Assembly: GCA_944321385.1 (NCBI GenBank) | Contig: CALULC010000002.1 | Coordinates: forward strand, 1 to 53,367 | Direction of reading: 5' to 3' | From: an uncultured Atopobiaceae bacterium | GTDB lineage: Bacteria; Actinomycetota; Coriobacteriia; Coriobacteriales; Atopobiaceae | Length of the DNA: 53,367 nt | Shown: positions 25,919-32,959 of the stretch, in pieces | Position numbering within the stretch: the first letter of the stretch is position 1 | Layout of the letters: the number at the start of each line of letters is the position of its first letter | Translations under genes and position numbers: made by a program | The notes under the pieces: generated by a model | Databases searched by the model: none | Seen by the model: the letters and a program-made list of their open reading frames with translations, nothing else | Told to the model about the DNA's origin: nothing

Positions 25919-26091
25919 TTGCGCCCTCCTCTCTCTTCCCTGCCCGCGGCCCCGGGGCGCGGGTGCCGCTCGAGCGGCCCCTCCCTGCCCCTCAGGACCG
26001 ACGCGGCCCAGCACTCGCGCTCCCACAGGCATCCGCCGCACTCGCCGCGGCGGTGCCACCCGAGGCAGCGCGGGGCGTCACGGCTCGGCAT
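25915..26091 (-). CDS. Small Cys/Arg-rich phage protein
   Basis: 58 residues from ATG 26089-26091 (GGAGGAGG site). RCLGWHRRGECGGCLWEREC resembles small zinc-binding phage proteins; the C-terminal half is basic. Coupled to the methyltransferase. Confidence 0.55.
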   Translation of the reverse strand: MPSRDAPRCLGWHRRGECGGCLWERECWAASVLRGREGPLERHPRPGAAGREERGGRK

Positions 26092-26287
26092 GGGAGCCTC
26101 CTCCCTCGCCGCCCGCGTGGCGGCGCATGTACCTGCGGACCGTCCTCTCACTCAGGGAGAACCTCGCGGCGATCTCCGCAAGGCTCGCCCCGCGCCGGCG
26201 CATCGCGAGCAGCTCGTCGACCTCCCAGTCCGAGAGGGCGGGCCTCGCCCCGGAGCCGGGCCTGCGCCCGCCGCGCCCCGCCGTCAC
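26078..26287 (-). CDS. Helix-turn-helix protein (resolvase/Hin-type HTH)
   Basis: 69 residues from GTG 26285-26287. ALSDWEVDELLAMRRRGAS, then AEIAARFSLSERTVRRYMRR, is a clear HTH of the Hin/homeodomain-like type with no other domain. Probable regulator inside the early operon. Confidence 0.7.
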   Translation of the reverse strand: MTAGRGGRRPGSGARPALSDWEVDELLAMRRRGASLAEIAARFSLSERTVRRYMRRHAGGEGGGSHAEP

Positions 26288-26556
26288 GCCGCCCCCGTCC
26301 AGCAGTCCTCCCAGTCGTGCCACTCGTCGAGCGGCACGAGGCGGGGCTCGTCGCCCTCGTACGCGCAGATGCCGTACCCCGCGTCCAGCTCCTCGCGCAG
26401 GCGGTCGCCCGCCGCGCGGAAGCAGCCCTCGGCGCAGTGGACGCACTCGCCGCACGTCCCGCCTCTCGGGTGGTCCTCGCCCTCCGCCATGTGCCTCTCG
26501 GCCGCCGCGAGCACGCAGCCCTCGGCGGCGAGGTCCGCGGCCTCATCGCTCTGCAT
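26284..26556 (-). CDS. Hypothetical cysteine-containing phage protein
   Basis: 90 residues, ATG 26554-26556. CGECVHCAEGC suggests a metal site; the Trp/Asp-rich end (DEWHDWEDCW) is unusual. Unknown. Confidence 0.6.
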   Translation of the reverse strand: MQSDEAADLAAEGCVLAAAERHMAEGEDHPRGGTCGECVHCAEGCFRAAGDRLREELDAGYGICAYEGDEPRLVPLDEWHDWEDCWTGAA

Positions 26557-26574
26557 GTCCGCTCGCCTCCCCCG

Positions 26575-27285
26575 CTACCACGACTGGTCGGCCTCGTAGA
26601 GGTCGGGCTCGACGGCCATGGCCTCCGCCTCGGCGTCGCCCGCGTGGGCGGCCTGCTCCGCGTCGTGGGCCTCGGCCTCGACCTCGGCCGGGACGCCGAC
26701 GGGCTCCGGCGGCGCCACCGGGACGTCGGGCTCGGGCATCTCGTCGCTGTCGTAGATGCCCCCGTACGCGCCCGGGTACGCCTCGCGCAGCGCCTGGACG
26801 AGGGCGACCTTGCGGATCATGGTCGCGGGCTTCGTCTTCCAGAGGCTGCGCCCCGTGTCGTACTCGGACAGGGAGACTTCGGCGCGGCTCGGGTGGGTGC
26901 GCGACTTGTCGAAGACCTCGGCCCAGCCGCCGACCAGCTTCTCGGTCTGGCCGCCGACGATGCACCCGTCGCGGTAGACCATCTCGCCGTTGCGGTTGAC
27001 CACGACCACGCCCGCCCTCATGCCGTCGAACCCTGGCTGCTGCGTGGCGGTGCGGACGAAGTAGTCCTTGGAGACGATGACGGACGCCTTGCCGTTGAAG
27101 ACGGTCATGTACGCGTCACCCGCGAGAGGGTTCAGGCGCCGCGCCTGGCACTTGGCCATGAAGCTGTAGACCTCGCGGTCGTCCACCTGCGCGCCCCCGG
27201 TCATGATGTAGCGCGCGACGATGCCGGGGCTGAGCTTGACCTCGCTGCCGTCGCTCGCCTTGTACTTGACGATTCCCTCGCTCAT
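26575..27285 (-). CDS. Bet-type single-strand annealing recombinase
   Basis: 236 residues. Text KLSPGIVARYIMTGGAQVDD, FMAKCQARRLNPLAGDAY, VSKDYFVRTATQQPGFDG, and the WKTKPATMIRKVALVQALRE helix define phage recombination protein Bet (RecT-like superfamily). It anneals single strands during phage recombination. The C-terminal 55 residues are an acidic, Ala/Glu-rich tail. No partner exonuclease was recognised next to it; the DUF1351 gene upstream often accompanies it. Confidence 0.9.
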   Translation of the reverse strand: MSEGIVKYKASDGSEVKLSPGIVARYIMTGGAQVDDREVYSFMAKCQARRLNPLAGDAYMTVFNGKASVIVSKDYFVRTATQQPGFDGMRAGVVVVNRNGEMVYRDGCIVGGQTEKLVGGWAEVFDKSRTHPSRAEVSLSEYDTGRSLWKTKPATMIRKVALVQALREAYPGAYGGIYDSDEMPEPDVPVAPPEPVGVPAEVEAEAHDAEQAAHAGDAEAEAMAVEPDLYEADQSW

Positions 27286-27289
27286 CGAG

Positions 27290-28282
27290 CTACTCCTTCC
27301 TGACCAGGCTCCCGTGCGTGCCGAGCCGCTTCATCTCGACGATGAAGCGCGGCATGACGCTCTCCGGGACCCTCACCTCGTACACGTAGACCGTCTCGCG
27401 GCCCTGAGCGCCCGTCTGCGGCGCGCTCTCGGCCTCCGTGGGCGTCGGCACCGGCGCGGGCCGCTCCGGGGCGGAGGCGGGCTCGGGCGCCGTCTCGGGC
27501 TCGCCCGCGAGGGGGCCGCCCTCCGCGTCGAGGTCCATCGCCGCCTGCGCGACGGCCTGCTCGGCCTCCCACGCCCGGCGCTCCTCCTCGGCGCGCCTCA
27601 GCGCCTCGCGCTGCTCCACGCGCTGCTGCGTCATGCGCAGCGCCGCGGCCATGTCCAGCGTGCGCAGGTACTCGGCGACGAGGTCGGTGCGGTCCTCCTC
27701 GGTGAGCGCGACGCCGTTGACGTGGGTCTGGGCTCCGATGGTCGAGAGGTCGGCCGCGACGGACTCGCAGGCCTCCTCGACGCCCTTCCAGATAGCCGCC
27801 TCCTTCGTGCCGTAGTTGCCCGCCTTCCAGTCCGCGCCGAAGCGGGCCTTGAGGCGGTCGTAGGGCACCTGCGCCACGAGGTCCGGGTACTCCTCGCGGT
27901 AGCGGGCCTCGACCCGGGCGTCGCGGTCGAGCACGACCCGGCGCTCCCAGCGCTCGATCTCGGACTTGTACTGGGCGTCCTCCTCCAGCAGCCCGGCGAG
28001 GATGCCGGAGACCTCGCGGTTGAAGCGGTCGAGCGTGTCGCGGAGCTGCTTGGTCATGCGCTTCTTGTCGCCGTCGACCTCCGCGATGAGCGCCCGGAGC
28101 GCCTTGCGCTGGGCCTTGGCGTCGCGGTACTGCTCCGCCGTGGTGACGTCGAAGGCGGTGAAGTCCGCCGCCCTCGCCTCCACGCGCTCGCGCTGCTCCG
28201 CGAGCCACCTGTCGGCCTCGGTGAGCGTGGCCGGGGCGTCGATGACCTCGGCCTCGGCCTCGATTACCTTCTCGTCTTTCAT
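27290..28282 (-). CDS. DUF1351 family protein
   Basis: 330 residues. Long coiled coils (YRDAKAQRKALRALIAEVDGDKKRMTK; VEARYREEYPDLVAQV) followed by a Pro/Ala/Glu-rich linker (about 235-290) and a short C-terminal RVPESVMPRFIVEMKRLG module. DUF1351 genes lie beside SSAP genes in many phages. Exact function is unknown. Starts with a GGAGAGAC site. Confidence 0.8.
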   Translation of the reverse strand: MKDEKVIEAEAEVIDAPATLTEADRWLAEQRERVEARAADFTAFDVTTAEQYRDAKAQRKALRALIAEVDGDKKRMTKQLRDTLDRFNREVSGILAGLLEEDAQYKSEIERWERRVVLDRDARVEARYREEYPDLVAQVPYDRLKARFGADWKAGNYGTKEAAIWKGVEEACESVAADLSTIGAQTHVNGVALTEEDRTDLVAEYLRTLDMAAALRMTQQRVEQREALRRAEEERRAWEAEQAVAQAAMDLDAEGGPLAGEPETAPEPASAPERPAPVPTPTEAESAPQTGAQGRETVYVYEVRVPESVMPRFIVEMKRLGTHGSLVRKE

Positions 28283-28292
28283 GTCTCTCCTC

Positions 28293-28601
28293 CTACTCGT
28301 CGATGAGGGCGCACAGCTCGGCGAGGGTCATGGAGGCCCACGAGCCGTCCGCCTCGTCCATGTATCCGTCGTTGACCCTCAGCGGGCGCGAGAGCCTCGC
28401 GAGGTCTCGCAGCGTCACGTGCGCGACCGCGTCCGCCGCCGGGTGGTTGTAGCGCCACGTGACGAGGACCCCGACGCCCGCCCCGGCGTTCTCGCGCTCG
28501 GTGAGCGTCTGCCTCCTGTACTCGGCCACGAGAGACCTTGTGAGGTCGCGCTTGGCCTTGACCTCGACGGCGGTGCCGCGCTTCTTGGCCCTCGTGCTCA
28601 C
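28293..28601 (-). CDS. Hypothetical phage protein
   Basis: 102 residues from GTG 28599-28601, overlapping the upstream TGA. Basic N-terminus (STRAKKRGTAVEVKAKRDL), then mixed. Unknown. Confidence 0.6.
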   Translation of the reverse strand: MSTRAKKRGTAVEVKAKRDLTRSLVAEYRRQTLTERENAGAGVGVLVTWRYNHPAADAVAHVTLRDLARLSRPLRVNDGYMDEADGSWASMTLAELCALIDE

Positions 28602-28969
28602 GAGACCACCTCCCCCCTGAGGCCCAGCCTCCGCATCGCGGCCTCGGCGACGGCGTCGGCCATCTCCGGGTCGTGCGTGTCGGCAAAGACGGCCACCGTC
28701 ACCCGCGCGAGCATAGGCACGCCCTCCACGGACTCCGGCGCGAGCCGGTAGCAGACGCGGATGGGCCTCACCGGGCTCGGCCGCGCGGCCGTCGGGGACG
28801 GCCGCGCCGGCACCCTCACGCCCTCGTTGCCGGGGATGCGCCTCAGCTCCTCCAGCTCCTCGGGCGTCACGGAGCCCAGCCCGCTCGACACGGGGCGCGG
28901 GGCGCCCTGCGCCGCCACGCACGCCCGCATGGCGGCCTCGGCCCTCTCCATCAGCGACGTCCCGCTCAT
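28598..28969 (-). CDS. Hypothetical phage protein
   Basis: 123 residues from ATG 28967-28969. Contains a Pro/Arg/Ser-rich middle and a C-terminal beta-alpha unit (PMLARVTVAVFADTHDPE). Coupled on both sides. Unknown. Confidence 0.55.
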   Translation of the reverse strand: MSGTSLMERAEAAMRACVAAQGAPRPVSSGLGSVTPEELEELRRIPGNEGVRVPARPSPTAARPSPVRPIRVCYRLAPESVEGVPMLARVTVAVFADTHDPEMADAVAEAAMRRLGLRGEVVS

Positions 28970-29304
28970 GACGCGCTCTCCTCCATCCATCTGTCCATCT
29001 CCTCCACGCGGATGACCGCGCCCCTCTCGGCGCCCCTCGGCGCCACGAAGGCGAGCCGCCCGGCCTCGTGCTCGGCGTAGAGCGCGGAGCGGCTGACGCC
29101 CGTGTAGCGGGCAGTCTCCGCGACCGTGTAGGCCATCTGGGGCGGCAGTCCCGTCTCCACGGCCATGGCGAGGCACCTGCTCCCGCCGCGCACCATCCGC
29201 GAGCCCGTGAGGCTCCTCTGGGCCTCGGCCGCGATCCGCATCACGCCCGAGAAGAACGCGCTCAGAACGTCCGTCTCGGTCGCGGCGGGCGCCGGGGCGC
29301 TCAC
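28966..29304 (-). CDS. Excisionase/MerR-like HTH protein
   Basis: 112 residues from GTG 29302-29304. C-terminal domain (about 60-110): AYTVAETARYTGVSRSALY, EAGRLAFVAP, then VIRVEEMDRWMEE is the helix_turn_helix_17/excisionase pattern. It may act as Xis or as a regulator; it is far from int, which is usual in phages with divergent operons. Confidence 0.75.
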   Translation of the reverse strand: MSAPAPAATETDVLSAFFSGVMRIAAEAQRSLTGSRMVRGGSRCLAMAVETGLPPQMAYTVAETARYTGVSRSALYAEHEAGRLAFVAPRGAERGAVIRVEEMDRWMEESAS

Positions 29305-29432
29305 CGGAACCACCCGTCCGCCGTGCAGACCATGAGGGCGAGCGCGGCCATGATCAGCAGCGCCGCCCAGTCGTGCTCCTCCGCGTACCCGGCGAGCGCG
29401 TCGAGCGCGTCGCCGATTCGTCGTACAATCAC
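29301..29432 (-). CDS. 43-residue membrane peptide
   Basis: GTG 29430-29432 behind GGAGGTGG. M-I-V-R-R-I-G-D-A-L head, acidic turn YAEEHDW, then a hydrophobic span AALLIMAALALMVC. GTGA overlap with the HTH gene. First gene after the structured non-coding stretch. Confidence 0.6.
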   Translation of the reverse strand: MIVRRIGDALDALAGYAEEHDWAALLIMAALALMVCTADGWFR

Positions 29433-29870
29433 CTTGACCACCTCCGGATGGTCGTGGGCCCCGCCGCGATGCCGCGCGACGGGGCCGCTCCCTTTCGATA
29501 CGTCTTGTCTCTCACCGCCCCGCGACCGCCGCCGCCACGGGCCAGCCCGCCCGCCAGAAAGGAGGATGGCGTTGCTGGTGGCGTGTTGGTGGCGCCGTCA
29601 TCGCGACGGGCTTGCTCCGCCTACCGCGGCGGCAGAAGGCGTCGAAGAGCGCCGTCTCGGCGGAGCCGTGGCGGCGGCGGTCGCGGGGCGGTCCCCCTCG
29701 TGACGGCCCCGAGCGACCATCCGCGCGCGGGCCTTCCACGCAGACCCCACATCCGCACCCGCGCCCTTCAGGGCGGATGGCCGCCGGGGGCCGTCACGCT
29801 TGCTTGTCGTTTGCCGGGGCAGGGCCCCGTTACCGCCGTGCGACGCTCCCCGCTTGGAGAAGCGCGGGGC
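29433..29870. other. Gene-poor, highly structured phage segment
   Basis: 438 bp without a convincing gene. It contains a GGCCCCG/CGGGGCC hairpin (29457-29486), a perfect 27-bp inverted repeat (29514-29540 with 29666-29692), and a 100-nt stretch (29699-29798) closed by a 12-bp stem. Short open frames exist on both strands, but their codon use is set by the inverted repeats. Candidates: replication origin, structured RNA or leader of the early operon. Confidence 0.6.
29514..29692. repeat. Perfect 27-bp inverted repeat enclosing 125 bp
   Basis: 29514-29540 is the exact reverse complement of 29666-29692. Arms begin ACCGCCCCGCGACC. Pairing stops exactly at both arm ends. Could be an origin-like structure or a small element end pair. 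Confidence 0.85.
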
Positions 29871-30488
29871 TCACATACCCAGGCACATGCGCCGTCGGCG
29901 GCCGCTATCTGCCGTGATTGCGAGGGCCGCGGTCCGCGCCCTCCCGGCGCTCGCGTGCGGGAAGAGCGCCATCTGGAGCCCTATCGCGAGGCCCTGCGTC
30001 AGCGTCTCGTCCTCGTATTCCTCGTTCCGTGCCAGCCCCGCGAGGATGGCGTGCACCAGCTCGTGGAGGTACGTCTGAGCCTCCTCCTCCGGGCACATCC
30101 CCTCCCTCTCGTCCTCGGTGCCGTCGCTCGCGACGTAGGCGCCGTCGCGGCGCAGCGCGGGCAGCACGTCGTGCGTGACCCAGCGCTGGAAGGCCTCGAC
30201 CGTCGCGCGGGTCGCCTCGTCCTTGACGAAGGCTGCCTTGCGAGCGAGCACGATGCGGTAGAACCCAGCCTAGGTGATTGTGGAAACGCGCTGGTCACCG
30301 CCGGGGGTACTCACTAACTGCGCCCCCTTTTCGTCCTCGTCGAGACTGCGCGTCATGTTGGATGCGTCGCGATACCCGAGCGCCCGCGCAACGTCGGATG
30401 CGACGAGTTGGGGCTCACCGTCAACGCTGAGCGCTCGAATCGTTCCGAACCTCGCGGACTCGAAGGCCCGCATCATCGTGTCGTTCAC
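29871..30488 (-). pseudogene. Bro-N antirepressor interrupted by in-frame amber codon
   Basis: From GTG 30486-30488 (GTGA overlap, GGAGAT site). Residues 1-70 are Bro-N: MMRAFESARFGTIRALSVDG, ARALGYRDASNM, QLVSTPGGDQRVSTIT. TAG (30270-30272) stands where the family has GAG (T-E-A-G-F-Y-R). In the same frame the domain continues A-G-F-Y-R-I-V-L-A-R-K and FQRWVTHDVLPALRRDGAYV, so one G-to-T change would explain the stop. The C-terminal part (HELVHAILAGLARNEEYEDE) is a second helical module with an HExxH-like start. Antirepressors counter phage repressors; loss may stabilise lysogeny. Confidence 0.85.
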
Positions 30489-30688
30489 TTTCCATCTCCT
30501 TCCTCCTCGTACAGCTCCTCGACGCGCACGCCGAGGGCCCTTGCAACGCGGACGGCGCATCCGAGCCGCATCCGCTCCGTGCCGTCGCGCTCCCACTTGA
30601 AGACGGCGCGTTGGGTGACCCCAACCCTCTCCGCGAGTTCGCGCGCCGTCATGCCGCACCGTCGGCGCAGCTCCTTGATTCGTGACAT
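30485..30688 (-). CDS. XRE-family (Cro/CI-type) HTH regulator
   Basis: 67 residues: CGMTARELAERVGVTQRAVFKWE is a standard HTH_3, with a short acidic end (EELYEEEGDGK). Coupled to the antirepressor gene. Probable small repressor in the early operon. Confidence 0.85.
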   Translation of the reverse strand: MSRIKELRRRCGMTARELAERVGVTQRAVFKWERDGTERMRLGCAVRVARALGVRVEELYEEEGDGK

Positions 30689-30749
30689 TGGTCGCCCCCA
30701 TGCAGCCAGCTAATGAATCCCGTCCGCCCTGCCGGGTAGACTCCTGTAT

Positions 30750-30761
30750 GAACACTTGTTC
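30750..30761. promoter_or_regulatory. Candidate LexA/SOS box GAACACTTGTTC
   Basis: Perfect GAAC-N4-GTTC dyad, the core of LexA boxes in Gram-positive bacteria, 20 bp upstream of the YjzC-like gene and about 60 bp upstream of the divergent XRE gene. LexA binding is inferred. Confidence 0.45.
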
Positions 30762-30780
30762 TTAAAGATTGGAGGTGAGC

Positions 30781-30951
30781 ATGGCCAGCAAGCCGCTCTA
30801 CAAGCCGGGCGAGGACAACAAGCCTCGCGGCAAGTACGTCGAGGTCGGGCCGCGCGGCGGAGCAGTCCCAAAGCCGCACCGAGCGACCATCGACCCCGGG
30901 GACAGGCTCCCACCGACGTCCCAGAAGGGCCACAGGTGGAAGAAGTCCTAG
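30781..30951 (+). CDS. YjzC-like small protein
   Basis: 56 residues, ATG 30781 behind TTGGAGGTG. Text YKPGEDNKPRGKYVEVGPRG and GDRLPPTSQKGHRWKK fits the YjzC family (about 60 residues, basic, unknown function). A rare plus-strand gene inside the minus-strand early operon, with an SOS-box-like dyad upstream: a possible independently expressed moron. Confidence 0.8.
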   Translation: MASKPLYKPGEDNKPRGKYVEVGPRGGAVPKPHRATIDPGDRLPPTSQKGHRWKKS

Positions 30952-31109
30952 CACGGCGGCTCCCCCGCCTCAGGGGGAGCCCATATCTCCTTGCGGCGCC
31001 TCGACAGGCACCAGCACCAGCCGAGAAGGTCTATCTGGATCCAGCTCTCGGCGTACCACCTACCGTCGTTATCGTCGTGGTACTTGGTGATGTAGTGGTG
31101 CACTCCCAC
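30948..31109 (-). CDS. Small aromatic-rich phage protein
   Basis: 53 residues from GTG 31107-31109 (GGGAGGTGG site). HHYITKYHDDNDGRWYAESWIQIDLLGWCW is Trp/Tyr-rich. Converges with the YjzC gene with a 4-bp overlap; a GGCTCCCCC/GGGGGAGCC hairpin sits in its 3' end. Unknown. Confidence 0.6.
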   Translation of the reverse strand: MGVHHYITKYHDDNDGRWYAESWIQIDLLGWCWCLSRRRKEIWAPPEAGEPPC

Positions 31110-31287
31110 GTGACCACCTCCCCTCTCATCGAACCCATCGCCTCCCCGCCCTCCCCGCGCACGGGGAGGGTCTTCCACACGGCTCGCGGGGTGGCATCCT
31201 CGGATGCCCCGCGTCCGGTCCGCCGCGTCCTCTTCTTGGGGTGTCGCGGCGGTATTCGGCTCTCAAGGAACGTTGATACGCAGCCGG

Positions 31288-31515
31288 CTATTGGCTGTTG
31301 GCGACGGCGACGCCGTTGCGGTCGTCGGTGTATCCCATGAGGTAGTCGGGAGTGCACTGGTACAGATGAGAAAGCCTCAGGAGGTTTTCTCCCATTGGCT
31401 CCGCCTCACCCCGCTCCCATCGCGTGAGGGCGTTTTCGTGCACTCCAACACGAGACGCAACCTCGCGCAGAGAAAGGCCGAGCCGAGCTCGCTCGGCGCG
31501 CATATTGGCTCTCAT
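31288..31515 (-). CDS. Cro-like XRE regulator, first gene of the lytic operon
   Basis: 75 residues from ATG 31513-31515 (TTTGGAGG site). LGLSLREVASRVGVHENALTRWERGE is HTH_3, followed by NLLRLSHLYQCTPDYLMGY. Divergent from the CI-like gene across a 119-bp region with repeated operator-like sites, the usual Cro position. Confidence 0.85.
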   Translation of the reverse strand: MRANMRAERARLGLSLREVASRVGVHENALTRWERGEAEPMGENLLRLSHLYQCTPDYLMGYTDDRNGVAVANSQ

Positions 31516-31634
31516 TTTCACCTCCAAACATCATTTCCGTGTTGCTTAGTTGACTGTAAAACAACATTTCCGTGTTTGTCAACAACTTTTTTGTGTGGGA
31601 AGATACACGCAAGACGCGTATGGAAGGAGGGGTT
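31516..31634. promoter_or_regulatory. Divergent switch region with repeated operator-like sites
   Basis: AT-richer than its surroundings. CATTTCCGTGTT occurs twice (31532-31543, 31565-31576), and GTTGTTGACA/TGTCAACAAC units overlap a minus-strand TTGACA (-35), 17 bp before a TTACAG-like -10. It should hold the operators of the CI/Cro pair. Confidence 0.65.
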
Positions 31635-32276
31635 TTGCGCAACTACCGAATCGCCGAGGCGCGCATCGCAAAAGGGTGGACGCAAACCGACCTCGCAAAG
31701 AAAATCGGCACGACTCAGCAGCAAATTGCAAGATATGAGAGTGGGGACAACGACGTTAAATCGAGCGTCATCATCAAGATGAGTGAGGCGCTTGGGGTGA
31801 CTATCTCGTACCTCTTGGGCCTAGGGGAAGACCCAGGCGTCATCCAGATGCGACGCTCCCCCTCCCATCCCATGCCGGTCGTGGGCCGCATCGCGGCGGG
31901 CACCCCTCGCGAGGCCATATACCAGACGGGCGAGACGCACGAGGCGCCCGAGTCGCTCTGGGAGGCGCACCCCGACGGCTTCTGGCTGGAGGTCTCCGGC
32001 AACTCGATGAACCGGCTCTTCCCGGAGGGCACTCTCGTGCTCGTGGACCCCGACGAGGAGGTGCGCAACGGCGACGTGGCCGTCGTGTTCGTGAACGGCG
32101 ACGACGCGACGCTCAAGCGCGTCTACTACGACGGGGAGACAGTGAGGCTGCACCCCGAGAGCCACGACCCCGAGTACCAGGACAGGGTGATAGACCGCGA
32201 GGACCCCGACGCGCCCGAGGTGCGCGTGCTGGGCCGCGCGGTCGCGTACGCGTCACCGGACGGATGGAGGGCTTAA
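31635..32276 (+). CDS. CI/LexA-like phage repressor (HTH plus S24 peptidase)
   Basis: 213 residues from TTG 31635 (AAGGAGGGG just upstream); an ATG at 31620 lacks a ribosome site. HTH at 12-40 (GWTQTDLAKKIGTTQQQIARYE). The self-cleavage domain has Ala88-Gly89 in VVGRIAAGTP, catalytic Ser124 in SGNSM and Lys161 in ATLKRVYY. DNA damage should trigger autocleavage and induction. All three residues are intact. Confidence 0.93.
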   Translation: MRNYRIAEARIAKGWTQTDLAKKIGTTQQQIARYESGDNDVKSSVIIKMSEALGVTISYLLGLGEDPGVIQMRRSPSHPMPVVGRIAAGTPREAIYQTGETHEAPESLWEAHPDGFWLEVSGNSMNRLFPEGTLVLVDPDEEVRNGDVAVVFVNGDDATLKRVYYDGETVRLHPESHDPEYQDRVIDREDPDAPEVRVLGRAVAYASPDGWRA

Positions 32277-32344
32277 CGCCCCCTAATCGCAAGACGTGCC
32301 CATAGGTCACCGGGAATGGTCCCGGGCGTTGACAGGAGGAAGAC

Positions 32345-32707
32345 ATGGCAGAGCCCTCGATGATGATGTGGACGTTCGTCTCCGAGTGCGCGGTCCCGAT
32401 GGACGTGCAGGAGACGCTCGTCCCCGGAGAGACCCCAGTGGCGGCGTACAAGACCGTGCGCGACACGGCCGTCATAACTGACAAGCGCCTCATCATGCGC
32501 GACGCCCAGGGGCTGACGGGAAAGAAGGTCGAGATCTACTCGCTGCCCTGGAAGAGCGTCGACATGTGGTCGAGCGAGAACGCCGGCCACATCGACTTCA
32601 ACGCAGAGCTCGAGTTCTGGACGCGGGCGGGGCACATCAAGCTCAACCTCAAGAAGGGCATCGACATCCGGAAGTTCGACCGCATCGTCGGTCAGTACGT
32701 TCTGTAG
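32345..32707 (+). CDS. Bacterial PH-domain protein (DUF1696/YvbH-like)
   Basis: 120 residues from ATG 32345 (AGGAGG site). PH-fold text: VAAYKTVRDTAVITDKRLIM, YSLPWKSVDMWSSENAGHID, IKLNLKKGIDIRKFDRIVGQYVL. Cytoplasmic, single domain. Carried on the lysogeny side of the phage, so probably expressed in the lysogen. Role unknown; PH-like proteins occur among accessory (moron) genes. Confidence 0.85.
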   Translation: MAEPSMMMWTFVSECAVPMDVQETLVPGETPVAAYKTVRDTAVITDKRLIMRDAQGLTGKKVEIYSLPWKSVDMWSSENAGHIDFNAELEFWTRAGHIKLNLKKGIDIRKFDRIVGQYVL

Positions 32708-32795
32708 CCTCAGCGCTCGGCCTAGCCGTCTGGTTCCAGGCCGACCACGACGAGTTCGAGAGGTGGTGAGAAACGACCGCGATTAGCGGCGAAGT

Positions 32796-32821
32796 GTGGC
32801 GATTTACCGCCACGTGTTTTT
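32796..32821 (+). terminator. Intrinsic terminator after the PH gene
   Basis: GTGGCG (32796-32801) and CGCCAC (32808-32813) stem, then GTGTTTTT. It separates the repressor-PH unit from the Abi unit. Confidence 0.8.
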
Positions 32822-32827
32822 GTTCGC

Positions 32828-32855
32828 TTGACCGAGCGCTGCGCTCGGGTATAGT
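32828..32855 (+). promoter_or_regulatory. Promoter of the Abi unit with palindrome in the spacer
   Basis: TTGACC (32828-32833), 16 bp, TATAGT (32850-32855). A perfect 8+1+8 palindrome (32832-32848) fills the spacer and overlaps the -35, ideal for a dimeric repressor. Expected start of RNA about 32862, leaving a leader of about 100 nt before the Abi ATG. Confidence 0.7.
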
Positions 32856-32861
32856 TGTGGT

Positions 32862-32949
32862 CAGTGATTCGGCGTGTCCGCTCGCCCCTCGGTGACGGCT
32901 CGCCTGGAGAGAGGTCGCGACCACCGGTCTGCGGCCTCTCTCTTGTTTT
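32862..32949 (+). ncRNA. Structured leader RNA of the Abi gene
   Basis: Between promoter and Abi RBS: an approximately 88-nt GC-rich leader ending in a terminator hairpin (32907-32949), with no open frame. A promoter, short RNA, terminator, then toxin gene resembles RNA-antitoxin arrangements. An RNA class upstream of abiF-type genes has been described; membership of this leader was not tested. Confidence 0.5.
32907..32949 (+). terminator. Leader terminator/attenuator upstream of abi
   Basis: GAGAGAGG (32907-32914) pairs with CCTCTCTC (32935-32942), with inner CGC/GCG and ACC/GGT pairs, then TTGTTTT. It ends one base before the AAGGAG site, so most transcripts should stop before the Abi gene. 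Confidence 0.8.
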
Positions 32950-32959
32950 AAGGAGAACC

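Noticed and set aside
29567..29703. 45-codon plus frame behind GGAGG in the structured region
   Set aside because: SD directly abuts the ATG and most codons lie in the 27-bp repeat; not convincing.
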